From assembly GCF_002940685.1 (NCBI RefSeq), contig NZ_PNFP01000008.1, positions 265,204-329,203 on the forward strand: DNA of 64,000 nucleotides. The letters run 5' to 3'. Under the pieces are notes generated by a model. The model was not told where the DNA came from and ran no database searches. It worked only from the letters and a program-made list of their open reading frames with translations. Origin of the DNA: Ensifer adhaerens (lineage in GTDB: Bacteria > Pseudomonadota > Alphaproteobacteria > Rhizobiales > Rhizobiaceae). How positions within the stretch are numbered: position 1 is the first letter of the stretch; every line of letters begins with the position of its first letter. Below are positions 35,163-45,833 of the stretch, in pieces. The position numbers and the translations under genes were made by a program.

Positions 35163-38100
35163 ATGTCCGCCATCGACGCCCTTTTCGGCGACGTTTCCTC
35201 CAAGCCGGATGGCTCCGAGATCAAGCGGGCGCTGGCCCAAGCGGCGCGCGAACGCATCCTGATCATGGATGGCGCGATGGGCACGGAGATCCAGCAGCTC
35301 GGCTTCATCGAGCAGCATTTCCGTGGCGACCGCTTCGGCGGCTGCGCCTGTCACCAGCAGGGCAACAACGATCTCTTGACCCTGACCCAGCCGAAAGCGA
35401 TCGAGGACATTCACTACGCCTATGCGATCGCCGGCGCCGACATCCTCGAAACCAACACCTTCTCCTCGACCCGTATCGCCCAGGCCGACTACGGCATGGA
35501 GGACATGGTCTATGAGCTCAACCGCGATGGCGCCCGGCTGGCGCGGCGCGCCGCCAAGCGGGCCGAGGCCGCGGATGGCCGCCGCCGCTTCGTTGCCGGC
35601 GCGCTCGGGCCGACGAACCGCACCGCGTCGATCTCGCCCGACGTCAACAATCCCGGCTACCGCGCCGTCACCTTCGACGATCTCCGGATCGCCTACGCCG
35701 AGCAGATCCGCGGCCTGATCGACGGCGGCGCCGACATCATCCTGATCGAGACGATCTTCGACACGCTGAACGCCAAGGCGGCGATCTTCGCGACCAAGGA
35801 AGTCTTTGCCGAAAAGGGCGTCGATCTGCCGGTCATGATCTCCGGCACGATCACCGATCTTTCGGGGCGCACGCTCTCCGGCCAGACGCCGACGGCCTTC
35901 TGGCACTCGGTTCGCCATGCCGAGCCCTTCACCATCGGGCTCAACTGCGCGCTCGGCGCCAACGCGATGCGCGCCCATATCGACGAGCTCTCGGGCGTTG
36001 CCGATACCTTCGTCTGCGCCTATCCCAATGCCGGCCTGCCGAACGAGTTCGGCCAGTATGACGAAACGCCGGAGCAGATGGCCGCACAGGTGGAAGCCTT
36101 TGCTCGCGACGGCCTCCTCAACATCGTCGGCGGCTGCTGCGGTTCGACGCCGGCCCATATCAGCGCGATCGCCAAGGCTGTCGCCAAGCACCCGCCGCGC
36201 GAGATCCCCAAGGTCGAACCGCTGATGCGGCTTTCCGGGCTCGAGCCCTTCACGCTCACTTCCGACATTCCTTTCGTCAACGTCGGCGAGCGCACCAACG
36301 TCACGGGGTCGGCGAAGTTCCGCAAGCTGATCACCGCCGGCGACTATTCGGCAGCCCTCGATGTCGCGCGCGACCAGGTGGCCAACGGCGCGCAGATCAT
36401 CGACATCAATATGGACGAGGGCCTGATCGATTCGAAGCAGGCGATGGTCGAGTTCCTGAACCTCGTTGCCTCCGAGCCGGATATCGCCCGCGTACCCGTG
36501 ATGATCGATTCGTCAAAATGGGAGGTGATCGAGGCCGGCCTGAAATGCGTGCAGGGCAAGCCGCTGGTCAATTCCATTTCCATGAAGGAAGGCGAAGAGG
36601 CGTTCCTGCACCACGCAAGGCTCTGCCGCGCCTATGGCGCAGCCGTCGTCATCATGGCCTTCGACGAGGTCGGCCAGGCGGATACCCAGGCGCGCAAGGT
36701 GGAGATCTGCACCCGCGCCTACAAGCTTTTGACCGAACAGGCGGGCTTCCCGCCCGAGGACATCATCTTCGACCCGAACATCTTTGCCGTGGCGACGGGG
36801 ATCGAGGAGCACAACAACTACGGCGTCGATTTCATCGAGGCGACGCGCGAGATCATCAAGACCCTGCCGCATGTGCACGTGTCGGGCGGCGTCTCCAACC
36901 TCTCGTTCTCCTTCCGCGGCAACGAGCCGGTGCGCGAGGCGATGCACGCGGTCTTCCTCTACCACGCCATCCAGGCGGGCATGGACATGGGCATCGTCAA
37001 TGCCGGCCAGCTCGCCGTCTATGACGCGATCGATCCGGATCTGCGCGAGGCCTGCGAGGACGTGGTGCTGAACCGCCGCGCCGATTCGACCGAGCGCATG
37101 CTCGAAATCGCCGAGCGCTACCGCGGACAGGGCGGGGCGCAGGGCCGCGAGAAGGATCTCTCCTGGCGCGAATGGTCGGTGGCAAAGCGTCTTGAGCACG
37201 CGCTCGTCAACGGCATCACCGAATACATCGAGGCCGATACGGAGGAGGCGCGGCTTGAGGCAGCGCGGCCGCTGCACGTCATCGAAGGCCCGCTGATGGC
37301 CGGCATGAACGTCGTCGGCGACCTCTTCGGCTCCGGCAAGATGTTCCTGCCGCAGGTGGTGAAATCGGCGCGTGTGATGAAGCAGGCGGTCGCTGTGCTC
37401 CTGCCGCACATGGAGGCCGAAAAGCTCGCCAACGGCGGCGAAGCGCGCGAAAGCGCCGGCAAGATCCTGATGGCGACGGTCAAGGGCGATGTGCACGACA
37501 TCGGCAAGAACATCGTCGGCGTCGTGCTTGCCTGCAACAACTACGAGATCATCGATCTCGGCGTCATGGTGCCGTCGGCGAAGATCCTCGAAGTGGCGCG
37601 CGAGCAGAAGGTCGACATCATCGGGCTTTCGGGCCTCATCACCCCGTCGCTCGACGAGATGGTGCATGTGGCGTCCGAACTCGAGCGCGAAGGCTTCGCC
37701 GTGCCGCTGCTGATCGGCGGGGCGACGACCAGCCGCGTGCACACCGCGGTCAAGATCAATCCGCGCTACGATCGCGGCCAGACGGTCTACGTCACCGACG
37801 CGAGCCGCGCCGTCGGCGTCGTATCGAGCCTGCTGTCGCCGGAAGCCCGCGACAGCTACATGGAGACCGTCCGGGCGGAATATCGCAAGGTTGCCGACGC
37901 GCATGCGCGCAACGAGGCGGAAAAGCGCCGGCTGCCGCTGTCGCAGGCGCGCGCCAACCAGCACAGGATCGACTGGTCCGCCTATCAGGCGAAGGCCCCG
38001 TCCTTCCTCGGCACGCGGGTGTTCGAAAGCTGGGATCTCGCCGAGCTTGCCCGCTACATCGACTGGACGCCGTTCTTCCAGACCTGGGAACTGAAGGGCG

Positions 38101-38933
38101 TCTATCCGAAGATTCTTGACGATGAGGCGCAGGGCGCTGCGGCGCGCCAGCTCTTCGAAGATGCTCAGGCGATGCTGAAAAAGATCATCGAGGAGACGTG
38201 GTTCGCGCCGAAGGCGGTCGTCGGTTTCTGGCCGGCAGGCACGGTCGGCGACGATATCCGGCTTTTCACCGGCGAAGACCGGGCCTCCGAGCTTGCGACC
38301 TTCTTCACCCTGCGCCAGCAACTCAGCAAGCGCGACGGGCGCCCGAACGTGGCGCTTTCCGATTTCGTCGCGCCAGTTGATAGCGGCTCCCAAGACTATG
38401 TCGGCGGTTTCGTTGTGACCGCGGGTATCGAGGAAGTGGCGATCGCCGAGCGCTTCGAGCGTGCCAACGACGACTATTCCTCGATCCTGGTCAAGGCGCT
38501 GGCCGACCGATTCGCCGAAGCCTTTGCCGAGCGCATGCATGAATATGTGCGCACCGAACTCTGGGGCTATGCGGCGGACGAGACCTTCACGCCGCAGGAA
38601 CTGATTGGCGAGCCCTATGCCGGCATCCGCCCGGCGCCGGGCTATCCGGCCCAGCCCGACCATACGGAAAAGGCAACGCTCTTCCGTCTGCTCGACGCGG
38701 AAGCAACGATCGGCGTCAGCCTGACCGAGAGCTACGCGATGTGGCCGGGCTCGTCGGTTTCCGGCCTCTATATCGGTCACCCCGAAGCCTATTACTTCGG
38801 CGTCGCCAAGGTCGAGCGCGATCAGGTCGAGGATTATGCGACGCGCAAGCGCATGCCGGTGCGCGAGGTCGAGCGCTGGCTGTCGCCGATCCTCAACTAC
38901 GTGCCGATGCCGGAGACCGAAGCGGCGGAGTAG
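35163..38933 (+). CDS. metH: Cobalamin-dependent methionine synthase
   Basis: MetH transfers a methyl group from 5-methyltetrahydrofolate through cobalamin to homocysteine. The 1256-residue protein contains all four modules. The homocysteine domain (about 20-345) has the zinc-site GGCCGS. Then come the pterin domain ([14 protein letters not shown] onward), the cobalamin domain with [11 protein letters not shown] (axial H778), and the AdoMet reactivation domain containing [18 protein letters not shown] 35163 follows GGGAGA; an upstream in-frame GTG at 35118 overlaps the palindrome region and was not used. It is a single gene with a putative SahR operator. Confidence 0.96.
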   Translation: MSAIDALFGDVSSKPDGSEIKRALAQAARERILIMDGAMGTEIQQLGFIEQHFRGDRFGGCACHQQGNNDLLTLTQPKAIEDIHYAYAIAGADILETNTFSSTRIAQADYGMEDMVYELNRDGARLARRAAKRAEAADGRRRFVAGALGPTNRTASISPDVNNPGYRAVTFDDLRIAYAEQIRGLIDGGADIILIETIFDTLNAKAAIFATKEVFAEKGVDLPVMISGTITDLSGRTLSGQTPTAFWHSVRHAEPFTIGLNCALGANAMRAHIDELSGVADTFVCAYPNAGLPNEFGQYDETPEQMAAQVEAFARDGLLNIVGGCCGSTPAHISAIAKAVAKHPPREIPKVEPLMRLSGLEPFTLTSDIPFVNVGERTNVTGSAKFRKLITAGDYSAALDVARDQVANGAQIIDINMDEGLIDSKQAMVEFLNLVASEPDIARVPVMIDSSKWEVIEAGLKCVQGKPLVNSISMKEGEEAFLHHARLCRAYGAAVVIMAFDEVGQADTQARKVEICTRAYKLLTEQAGFPPEDIIFDPNIFAVATGIEEHNNYGVDFIEATREIIKTLPHVHVSGGVSNLSFSFRGNEPVREAMHAVFLYHAIQAGMDMGIVNAGQLAVYDAIDPDLREACEDVVLNRRADSTERMLEIAERYRGQGGAQGREKDLSWREWSVAKRLEHALVNGITEYIEADTEEARLEAARPLHVIEGPLMAGMNVVGDLFGSGKMFLPQVVKSARVMKQAVAVLLPHMEAEKLANGGEARESAGKILMATVKGDVHDIGKNIVGVVLACNNYEIIDLGVMVPSAKILEVAREQKVDIIGLSGLITPSLDEMVHVASELEREGFAVPLLIGGATTSRVHTAVKINPRYDRGQTVYVTDASRAVGVVSSLLSPEARDSYMETVRAEYRKVADAHARNEAEKRRLPLSQARANQHRIDWSAYQAKAPSFLGTRVFESWDLAELARYIDWTPFFQTWELKGVYPKILDDEAQGAAARQLFEDAQAMLKKIIEETWFAPKAVVGFWPAGTVGDDIRLFTGEDRASELATFFTLRQQLSKRDGRPNVALSDFVAPVDSGSQDYVGGFVVTAGIEEVAIAERFERANDDYSSILVKALADRFAEAFAERMHEYVRTELWGYAADETFTPQELIGEPYAGIRPAPGYPAQPDHTEKATLFRLLDAEATIGVSLTESYAMWPGSSVSGLYIGHPEAYYFGVAKVERDQVEDYATRKRMPVREVERWLSPILNYVPMPETEAAE

Positions 38934-38972
38934 CGTCGCGGGGCAGCATGGTGACGGGTCTATCCGGGCTCG

Positions 38973-39809
38973 TCATTGCCGCTGATGCTCGTCGGCCTCG
39001 GGTTCATCATCCAGCGCGGCCAGGAAGGCCGTGAGCGCCGCATTGAAGCTGTCCGGCCGCTGTAGTGGTGCGAAGTGGCTGACGCCGCCAAGCAGGATAA
39101 AGGCGGCGCCCGGAATGCTGTGGGCGAGATAGTCCGCGTGCTCGTGTTTGATGAATTCGTCGTTTTCGCTCTGAACAATCAACACCGGTACGCGGATCTT
39201 GCCGAGATCTTCGGCGGTGTAGTTCGGCTCGGTTCGCTGCATCGCGCTGACCGCATCGACGAAGGCGCCGAAATCGTCTGGCGTTGCCGATAGCACCTTG
39301 TAGTCGCTCGAGTGCCTGCCGAAGCAGCGGTCGAGCACCGGGCTCGGCTCGATCTCCCTGGTGCCGGTCGGGTCCATGTTGCAGGCGAAGAAGAAGACGC
39401 CGGTCGCGCGTTCCTGCGCCTTGGAGGCAAGAACAAGTGCGATGCAGGCGCCGTCGCTCCAGCCGGCAAAGGCCGCCTTCCGAACATTCAGCCTGTCCAT
39501 CACGGCAAGCACATCCGAGGCCATCAGCTCATAGGTATAGGGCTTGCTGTCGCGGGTGCTGCGGCCGTGGCCCCGGCTGTCGATCAGGATGACACAGTGC
39601 CCAGCTTGAAGCAGTGCCGGGACCTGAAAGCCCCAGTTGCCGCTGTGGCCGAGACCGCCATGCAGGAGGATCACCGGCTTGCCCTGGCCATAGGTCGCAT
39701 ACCAGATCCGTGCGCCGTCATGCTCGACATGGCCTTCAACCGTTGCTGCGGGCAGGGGCATTGCACCGCGGTCGGCGAAGGCCGCAAGGTCGTCATCCCT
39801 GAATTCCAT
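38973..39809 (-). CDS. Alpha/beta hydrolase
   Basis: This 278-residue alpha/beta hydrolase has the oxyanion loop ILLHGGLGHSGNW, the nucleophile elbow GWSDG (a GxSxG), an acid region VPVLIVQSENDEF, and GVSHFAP with the catalytic histidine. The size fits esterases, C-C hydrolases or non-haem haloperoxidase-type proteins. It converges on metH and lies downstream of two DUF1254-type genes on the same strand, 39 bases away, so it may be their third operon member. The substrate is unknown. Confidence 0.87.
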   Translation of the reverse strand: MEFRDDDLAAFADRGAMPLPAATVEGHVEHDGARIWYATYGQGKPVILLHGGLGHSGNWGFQVPALLQAGHCVILIDSRGHGRSTRDSKPYTYELMASDVLAVMDRLNVRKAAFAGWSDGACIALVLASKAQERATGVFFFACNMDPTGTREIEPSPVLDRCFGRHSSDYKVLSATPDDFGAFVDAVSAMQRTEPNYTAEDLGKIRVPVLIVQSENDEFIKHEHADYLAHSIPGAAFILLGGVSHFAPLQRPDSFNAALTAFLAALDDEPEADEHQRQ

Positions 39810-39848
39810 GCATGCGATCTCCGCTGGCTGCTTCGCGACGCGGGAAGC

Positions 39849-40871
39849 TTAATTCACCGGTTGCGGCTCGGGAAAGTGCCAGGAGCCGTCGAGGATCTCC
39901 TTGCGTGGCCGGTAGAGCCGCACTGTGTAGTTCCAGCCATCGACGACAGGCAGGCAGTTGGCGATCTTGCCATCGCAGCCGCCGAACTGGATCGAAACGC
40001 CGCCGTCGTCGCCCTTCTTGGCGGTGATGTCGTTGATCGTGTAAGCGTCGTAGGGGTTTTTCTCGTAAAAGCCTTGCGCGTCGTAGACGCTGACCGACCA
40101 GAAGGCGTCGACCGGAACGTCCTTGACGTCGAGCTTGTAGACCGTCTTGCCGTCGTTCTTGGCCGGCGTGACGTTGAGATAGGTCGCATCCCTGTCCGGG
40201 TTGCCCCCCCAGCCGGTTGCTGTGCCGATCAGGTGGCGGATCGGATCGACCTCTTTCTTGGTGCCGAAGGCCTTCTTGAAGTCCGGCATGGTTGCGCCAA
40301 GTGCGAGCAGAGCCTCGCGCACTTTCTTCTGGCTTGCCGGATCCCAGGCCGGGACCTCGAACTTGCCTTCCGTCTCTTGGCTGGCCTTGATCGCATCCTG
40401 CAGCGCGTGCACTTCGGCGATATCTTTCGGGTCGGCCGGATCGACAAGCGTGCGGACGCCGACGACGACATAGCGCGTGCCGACCTTTTCCCTGGTCAGT
40501 GTCGTCTCGCCGGCCCCGTAGACGACTTCGGGCACATAATGGTCCTCGTTGATCACCTGCATCGACATGAAGCGTTTTCCGGCGTCCGGCAGGGTAATCG
40601 TGACCGGACCGGCATCGAGATCGAACACGGCTGACGAGTAGAGCGTATCGCGGTTGAGGCGGATGACGGTCTGATTTTCGATCGAAGCGGGCTCACGCCG
40701 GTGCAGGAACTTGCCGAAGGCGCCGTCCTTGACCATGCTTGCCGCATACATGTCGCTCTCGGCGCGAATGAAATTGTCGACGCCGACCATGACGGGGTCG
40801 GCGGCACTGGCCTGGGTTGCGGCAGCCATCGCCAGTGTGCTGGCTATGAGGAGCGAACGATAGTGCATCAT
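39849..40871 (-). CDS. Exported DUF1254/DUF1214 protein, shorter paralogue
   Basis: The 340-residue product has a signal peptide (cleavage near QASA) followed by a compact DUF1254-like part and a DUF1214 C-terminal domain (FWSVSVYDAQGFYEKNPYDAYTINDITA, and later VRLYRPRKEILDGSWHFPEP). These domains are usual in secreted proteins of unknown function. It lies 18 bases after its larger paralogue on the same strand, which points to tandem duplication. There is no known catalytic motif. Confidence 0.82.
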   Translation of the reverse strand: MMHYRSLLIASTLAMAAATQASAADPVMVGVDNFIRAESDMYAASMVKDGAFGKFLHRREPASIENQTVIRLNRDTLYSSAVFDLDAGPVTITLPDAGKRFMSMQVINEDHYVPEVVYGAGETTLTREKVGTRYVVVGVRTLVDPADPKDIAEVHALQDAIKASQETEGKFEVPAWDPASQKKVREALLALGATMPDFKKAFGTKKEVDPIRHLIGTATGWGGNPDRDATYLNVTPAKNDGKTVYKLDVKDVPVDAFWSVSVYDAQGFYEKNPYDAYTINDITAKKGDDGGVSIQFGGCDGKIANCLPVVDGWNYTVRLYRPRKEILDGSWHFPEPQPVN

Positions 40872-40889
40872 GCTTCAAATCCTCGTTGA

Positions 40890-42308
40890 TCAGTTGGCGC
40901 GCCGCATCGGCGGGGCTTTCCATTTGCCGTCCAATGCGTCCGGCTTCGGCCAATAGAGCCGCATGGCCGTAAAGAACGGGCCGCTTGGCGCAGGCAGCCA
41001 GTTGGCCTCGTTGTCGGGCCCAGGGCTCTCGTACTGGATGTAGAGCGTCACGCCGCCGTCGGCGTCCTTCTTCAGATCCGCAACCATCGGCGAATTGATC
41101 AGGTAGCGGTTGAGCGGATTGGCGTAGAGCAGGCTTGCCGGCAGCTGGTAAAGGGTGAGGGACCAGAAGGCGTTGACCGGCGGCAGTTGCCCCGGCTCGA
41201 AGCGCAGCGTGTATTTGTTTTCGCCGGAGAGCGGCTTCTTGTCGTCGCTGGTGAAATAGGCGGGATAGATCGCCTCGTCCTTGGAGTTACCGTAGATGCC
41301 GAGTACGGCACCGGACATGCGGTCGAGATAGCGGCCGTTCAGATACTCACGGGTGCCGAAGCTGTCGCCGCTCGTTCGCTTTCCGGTATCGAGCTCGGTT
41401 TCCTTGAACGCCTTGAAGGCGGCCCAGGCGTCGGCGATGCCGCCTTCGATCGCCTGCTGCATATCAGGAGAAAACGTCTCGAAGTCGAAGCTCTTGCCGC
41501 CACCGACATTGATCTTCGCGAAGCGCTCCATCAGGGCGGTTTCGGAAGGGTTCGTCGGGCAGAAGCCGAGGATGAAATTGAGGATCCTGAAGAACTCCGG
41601 CGAGGTCTTTTCCTCTTCGGCACTGAGCGGCTTGACGAAATCGACGGCCGCGGCGGGTGCCGGTGCCGGCTGGCCGAGGAAACGCGACAGCGGCTCGACC
41701 TTGTAGTCCGCCTGGATCTTCTTGACGTTTTCGATGTCGGCGGGATTGAACATCTGGGTGCGGTAAAGCACGAAGGCGAACTCGGTTTCCGAGCGGATCA
41801 CCGCCTTGACCCCGGGCGGCGTTTCGCCCTTCCAGCCTGGGCCCGCCAGCAGGAAGCTGCCGGCCTCGCTGCCCGTCGCGCGGCTGCCGACATAGGCGAA
41901 GTTGAAAGTGTACATGTCGATGAACTGGAGCGAGTAGTAGCGCTCTTTCTCGATCGCCGGCACCGTCAGGACCAGCGGTTCGGCACGCAGATCCGCGCCG
42001 AGAAACGAATAGGGCGTGTCGGAATTCGGCGTCTGGATCGCCTTGTCCTCGGGCGTGTAGACGCGGGCGGTGTTGTTGAGCGTGTTCCAGCCGCTCTTGT
42101 ATTCGGGATTGCTGCGATCGACGAAGTAGGAATGCTGGATGCGGTAATTGTCGACCAGCGGGAAACCGTAGATATAGGCGTCCTTGGCGATGGCGCGCGC
42201 CTCTTCGGCATTAAGGCCGCTATCGGCAGCGTCCGCATTTGTCACTCTGAGCGCAGGCAGCGCCGTCGCAAGGGCGCCAAGCATCAGCAGCGAACGTCGT
42301 TTAAGCAT
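40890..42308 (-). CDS. Exported DUF1254/DUF1214 protein
   Basis: The 472-residue protein has an N-terminal signal (KRRSLLMLGALATALPAL, with a twin-arginine start). A DUF1254 domain (DAYIYGFPLVDNYRIQHSY, then TPNSDTPYSFLGADLRAEPLVLTVP) and a C-terminal DUF1214 domain (AFWSLTLYQLPASLLYANPLNRYLI) follow. It is therefore exported. It shares an operon with the shorter paralogue and is divergent from an adenylate cyclase gene. Function unknown. Confidence 0.85.
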   Translation of the reverse strand: MLKRRSLLMLGALATALPALRVTNADAADSGLNAEEARAIAKDAYIYGFPLVDNYRIQHSYFVDRSNPEYKSGWNTLNNTARVYTPEDKAIQTPNSDTPYSFLGADLRAEPLVLTVPAIEKERYYSLQFIDMYTFNFAYVGSRATGSEAGSFLLAGPGWKGETPPGVKAVIRSETEFAFVLYRTQMFNPADIENVKKIQADYKVEPLSRFLGQPAPAPAAAVDFVKPLSAEEEKTSPEFFRILNFILGFCPTNPSETALMERFAKINVGGGKSFDFETFSPDMQQAIEGGIADAWAAFKAFKETELDTGKRTSGDSFGTREYLNGRYLDRMSGAVLGIYGNSKDEAIYPAYFTSDDKKPLSGENKYTLRFEPGQLPPVNAFWSLTLYQLPASLLYANPLNRYLINSPMVADLKKDADGGVTLYIQYESPGPDNEANWLPAPSGPFFTAMRLYWPKPDALDGKWKAPPMRRAN

Positions 42309-42366
42309 GTCAGCTCCCTTCAGATGGTGCCGACGATCGTGCCACTTCGGCGAGGTCCCGCAAGTA

Positions 42367-42379
42367 CGTAACGGTTACG
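42367..42379. promoter_or_regulatory. Short palindrome in the DUF1254/cyclase divergent region
   Basis: CGTAAC-G-GTTACG is a perfect 6-bp inverted repeat centred on one base, in the 169-base gap between the divergent genes. It may be an operator. No further copy was found nearby. Confidence 0.35.
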
Positions 42380-42477
42380 ATGCCAGCGACCGCCATCGCC
42401 CGAGCGCACCGATGGCGCCGCCTGCCAAGCTGCGGTAACATTGTCGCTGGAGTACATCGCACGTTGAGAGCCCGTCG

Positions 42478-44697
42478 ATGGAGCGCCGCCTCGCTGCCGT
42501 CCTGATCGCGGATGTCGCCGGTTACAGCCGCTTGAGCCGGCTGGACGAGGAAGGGACGCGTCTTCGATTCCAGTCGGACCTCGGCAATATCCTCGAACCG
42601 CTCTTCCTGGAGCATCACGGGCGTCTGGTGAAGACGATGGGCGATGGTCTGCTGGTCGAGTTCCGGAGCGTCGTCGACGCGACCCAATGCGCGGTCGAAA
42701 TCCAGCGGCGCAAGGCGGAGGCGGAAGCCGACAAGGCACCAAACGGCGAGAGGCTGGCCTTCCGCATCGGCATCAATCTCGGCGACATCATCGTCGAGGG
42801 TGACGACATCCATGGCGACGGCGTCAACATCGCCGATCGGGTCCAGGGGCTTGCCGAGCCGGGCGGCATCGCGATCTCCGGCACGGCCTATGACCAGGTG
42901 GTCTCCAAACTGAGAGTCGGTTTTGCCTCGCTGGGCCAACAGGCGGTCAAGGGGCTTGCCGAGCCGATCCGGGTCTACCGGGTGCTTCTCGATCCCGATG
43001 CGGCCGGCAAGACCATCGTCGCGAAGAACGGGCGCAGCGGTCCCTGGTTGGGGAGCCTGCTGATTGGGCTGATGGTGCTGGCGCTGGCCGCCGCGGCCGC
43101 CTGGTGGCAGCCATGGACGTTGATCTCTTCCCCAGGTCCGGCGCAACGTTTCGCCTACCCGTTGCCGGACCAGCCGTCCGTCGCCGTGCTGCCCTTCATC
43201 AATGTCAGCGGCGACAGCGACCACGACCATTTGGCCGAAGGGCTGACGGACGATCTCATCACTGAGTTGTCCAAGGTTTCCGGCCTCTTCGTCATCGCCC
43301 GCCATTCGGTGTTTGCGCTGAAGGGCAATGCCGCCAAGATCCAGGACGTGGCCGCCGAACTGGGCGTGCACTACGTGCTGGAGGGCACGCTGCAGCGGGC
43401 CGACCAGCGGCTGCGCATCAACGTCAAGCTCATCGACGCGATGAGCGGGCTATCGCTGTGGGCCGAGCGCTACGACCGGCAATATGCCGATCTCTTCGCG
43501 GTTCAGGATGATGTCATCGGCAAGATCATCGCCGCGCTGGAGGTCAAGCTCAGCGAGGGCGAGCGCGACCAGCTGGCGCGCATCCCCACCGACAATCTGG
43601 AAGCCTACGACAACTACATGCGCGCCGAGCAGCAGGGCCTCATCTGGCGCGATGTCGACACCTATCGCCAGACGCTCGCCTATTATCAGCGCGCGATCGA
43701 TCTCGATCCGGATTTTGCCGACGCCCATGCCGGTATCGCCCGCGTGGCGGTTGACGTCTGGCGCAACGACTACAACTATCTCTGGTCGGCGGCCGTTGCC
43801 CGCAAGATCGCCTATGACGCTGCGGGCCAGGCGCTGAAGCTCGACGCCAACAACGCCCGTGCCCATACGGTGCTGGCGCTGCTGCAACTCGTCGACGGCC
43901 GTCCGCTGGAGGCCAAGGAATCGGCGCTTCGGGCCGTCTCGGCGCAGCCGAACGATGCCGAGGCGCTGGCCAATCTGGCGCTGGTGCTGGCGCAGACCGG
44001 CGACCATGAGCAGGCGATCGACGATGTCGAGCGGGCGCTGAGGCTCGATCCCTCGCCGTCCTCGAGCCTGCAACTGCTGGCGGGCATCGTCTACTACACC
44101 ACGCGCCGTCTCGAAAAGGCGATCCCGTTGATCGAAGCGGCCGGCGCGTCCTTGCCGAAGGCGGAGGCGGTGCGCGAGTATCTGGCGTCCGCCTATGCCC
44201 AGCGCGGCGATCAGCAGAGTGCCGCGGCGCAGGCGTCGGAACTGCTGAAGCTCTTCCCGGACACCAACCTCAGCTACTACGGCTATCTCTACGACTACTG
44301 GCGCGAGGAGGATCTCTATCGCCACCTCTTCGGGCTTCGTGTCGCCGGCATTCCCGAATGGCCCTTCGGCTTCGTCGGTGCGGCCAGTGACCGGCTTGGC
44401 CCGGCCGAGCTCAAGCGACTGACCACCGACAAGACCTGGGTCGGCGTGCACAAGAACGGCACGGGCTTCGCCCAGTTTTTCGACAAGGACGGCAACACCG
44501 CCTACCGTACGAGCAACACCAACATCACCGGCCGCATCGAGGTGAAGGGCAATCAGCTCTGCGAGAAATATGACGGGTATTTCCTCGACCGCATGGTCTG
44601 CGGCTACGTCTACCGCAATACCGCGAAAGGCGAGCGCACGGCGGACTACATCAACGTCACGCCGCAGGCTCTGAAGTTCTTCTCGATCGAGAAGTGA
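42478..44697 (+). CDS. Class III adenylate cyclase with FlgO-like and TPR domains
   Basis: The 739-residue protein starts with a class III nucleotide cyclase domain (1-170). It carries the metal-binding aspartates D12 and D56 (LIADVAGYS and MGDG) and the transition-state pair N117 and R121 (GVNIADR), so it should be active. A membrane helix follows at about 190-210. Next is a FlgO-like region (about 235-350, VAVLPFINVSGD) and TPR repeats to about 600. The last 110 residues form a separate beta-rich domain with two cysteines. Such cyclase-TPR proteins are numerous in rhizobia. Confidence 0.9.
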   Translation: MERRLAAVLIADVAGYSRLSRLDEEGTRLRFQSDLGNILEPLFLEHHGRLVKTMGDGLLVEFRSVVDATQCAVEIQRRKAEAEADKAPNGERLAFRIGINLGDIIVEGDDIHGDGVNIADRVQGLAEPGGIAISGTAYDQVVSKLRVGFASLGQQAVKGLAEPIRVYRVLLDPDAAGKTIVAKNGRSGPWLGSLLIGLMVLALAAAAAWWQPWTLISSPGPAQRFAYPLPDQPSVAVLPFINVSGDSDHDHLAEGLTDDLITELSKVSGLFVIARHSVFALKGNAAKIQDVAAELGVHYVLEGTLQRADQRLRINVKLIDAMSGLSLWAERYDRQYADLFAVQDDVIGKIIAALEVKLSEGERDQLARIPTDNLEAYDNYMRAEQQGLIWRDVDTYRQTLAYYQRAIDLDPDFADAHAGIARVAVDVWRNDYNYLWSAAVARKIAYDAAGQALKLDANNARAHTVLALLQLVDGRPLEAKESALRAVSAQPNDAEALANLALVLAQTGDHEQAIDDVERALRLDPSPSSSLQLLAGIVYYTTRRLEKAIPLIEAAGASLPKAEAVREYLASAYAQRGDQQSAAAQASELLKLFPDTNLSYYGYLYDYWREEDLYRHLFGLRVAGIPEWPFGFVGAASDRLGPAELKRLTTDKTWVGVHKNGTGFAQFFDKDGNTAYRTSNTNITGRIEVKGNQLCEKYDGYFLDRMVCGYVYRNTAKGERTADYINVTPQALKFFSIEK

Positions 44698-44712
44698 CGG
44701 CCGCCGGCGATC

Positions 44713-45216
44713 TCAGCGCGAAGGCTTCGTCCAGTTGATGTTCGCCTTTTCGGTCAGCAGCGTCTGCTCGACCTCGGACCAGTGCTTGCGCGAATCGACC
44801 ACCTTGTTCGGATTCTTGACGAGCCCGTCGGCGGCACCCGGATCGTAGCTGAGATACAGCTTGTCCTCGATGATGCGCCACGCCTTGGGGTCGATGTTGG
44901 TCGTTACCGTGCCGAAGGAAACACCATCGGCGCAATAGCCGCCATATTGTGGCGCATAGCGGGTCGGTTCCCTGATGAACTGGTCACGATGCTCGGCGCT
45001 GGCGAACTGCCAGGTGGCGCCAAGCCAGCGATAGCTGAATTCGGGTGAACCTTCGACCGCCTTGTTCTCGGTGAAATAGGCGACCGGGTCATAACCCTTG
45101 ATCGCCACATCTCCGAAGTAGCCGGTATTAACTGGCTCTTCCGCCAGCGACGGGACAGCGGAAGCAAGGAGCGCCGCTGTCGCCGCGATTGCATATCGTA
45201 TGGAGTGTCGAGACAT
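44713..45216 (-). CDS. Exported YHS domain protein
   Basis: The 167-residue protein has a signal peptide (cleavage near VPSLA) and a YHS domain (IKGYDPVAYFTENKAVEGSPEFSYRWLGATWQFAS, then YGGYCA). YHS domains are associated with metal handling and metal transporters. ATG 45216 is preceded by GGAGGAAA. It lies 26 bases after the ankyrin gene on the same strand and converges on the cyclase gene. Confidence 0.87.
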   Translation of the reverse strand: MSRHSIRYAIAATAALLASAVPSLAEEPVNTGYFGDVAIKGYDPVAYFTENKAVEGSPEFSYRWLGATWQFASAEHRDQFIREPTRYAPQYGGYCADGVSFGTVTTNIDPKAWRIIEDKLYLSYDPGAADGLVKNPNKVVDSRKHWSEVEQTLLTEKANINWTKPSR

Positions 45217-45242
45217 GCCATTTCCTCCGTTTCCGGATCCGA

Positions 45243-45833
45243 TCATTGCCGTTTCGTGCATTCGCCATAGAGCCATTCGCCGACAAGCTCGGCCTTCTGG
45301 CAGGTCGCGCCGGCCTTCAAGAGAAGCTCGGCGGCCGGCCAATAGGATCGCCAGCCTGCCTGGGTCAGCGGCGTGTAGCCGTTGCGTTCCTTGGCCTCGA
45401 TGTCGGCCTTGTTGGCGAGCAGGAAGGCGACCACGTCGGCGTGGCCCTCTTCGGCGGCCGCATGCAGCGGTGACATCTTGTAGAAGTTGGCGGTGTCGTT
45501 GACGGCGGCGCCCTTGGCGACAAGCAGCTTGACGGTTTCGAGATTGCCGCCATAGGCAGCGGCATGCAGTGCCGTCAGGCCACCCTTGTTGCGGATCTCG
45601 ATGTCGCTGCCGCGATCGAGAAGGAGTGCAACGACCTCGGGGCGTCCCTTCAGGGCCGCAATCAGCAGCGCCGGCTCGCCGGCCGCATCGGGCTCGGTTA
45701 TGTCGGTTCCCTGATCGAGCAACTGTTTGACGCGTTCCGTGTCGCCGTCCCGTGCCGCGTCATGCAAAGGACCCGCGCTTGCCGCCGCGGCGAAGAACGC
45801 CACCGCGGCCAGCGAAGCAAAGAGAGATTTCAT
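45243..45833 (-). CDS. Exported ankyrin-repeat protein
   Basis: The 196-residue product has a signal peptide (ending near AAASA) and about four ankyrin repeats between residues 22 and 175 (HDAARDGDTERVKQLLDQG; TALHAAAYGGNLETVKLLVAKGA; SPLHAAAEEGHADVVAFLLANKA). A short tail with two cysteines follows. It acts as a periplasmic binding module of unknown partner; in other bacteria a similar periplasmic ankyrin protein sits near catalase. It is probably cotranscribed with the YHS gene. Confidence 0.87.
   Translation of the reverse strand: MKSLFASLAAVAFFAAAASAGPLHDAARDGDTERVKQLLDQGTDITEPDAAGEPALLIAALKGRPEVVALLLDRGSDIEIRNKGGLTALHAAAYGGNLETVKLLVAKGAAVNDTANFYKMSPLHAAAEEGHADVVAFLLANKADIEAKERNGYTPLTQAGWRSYWPAAELLLKAGATCQKAELVGEWLYGECTKRQ

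Noticed and set aside
36513..38780. 755-codon open frame on the minus strand opposite metH
   Set aside because: Shadow of metH; no motif and codon bias typical of antisense frames.
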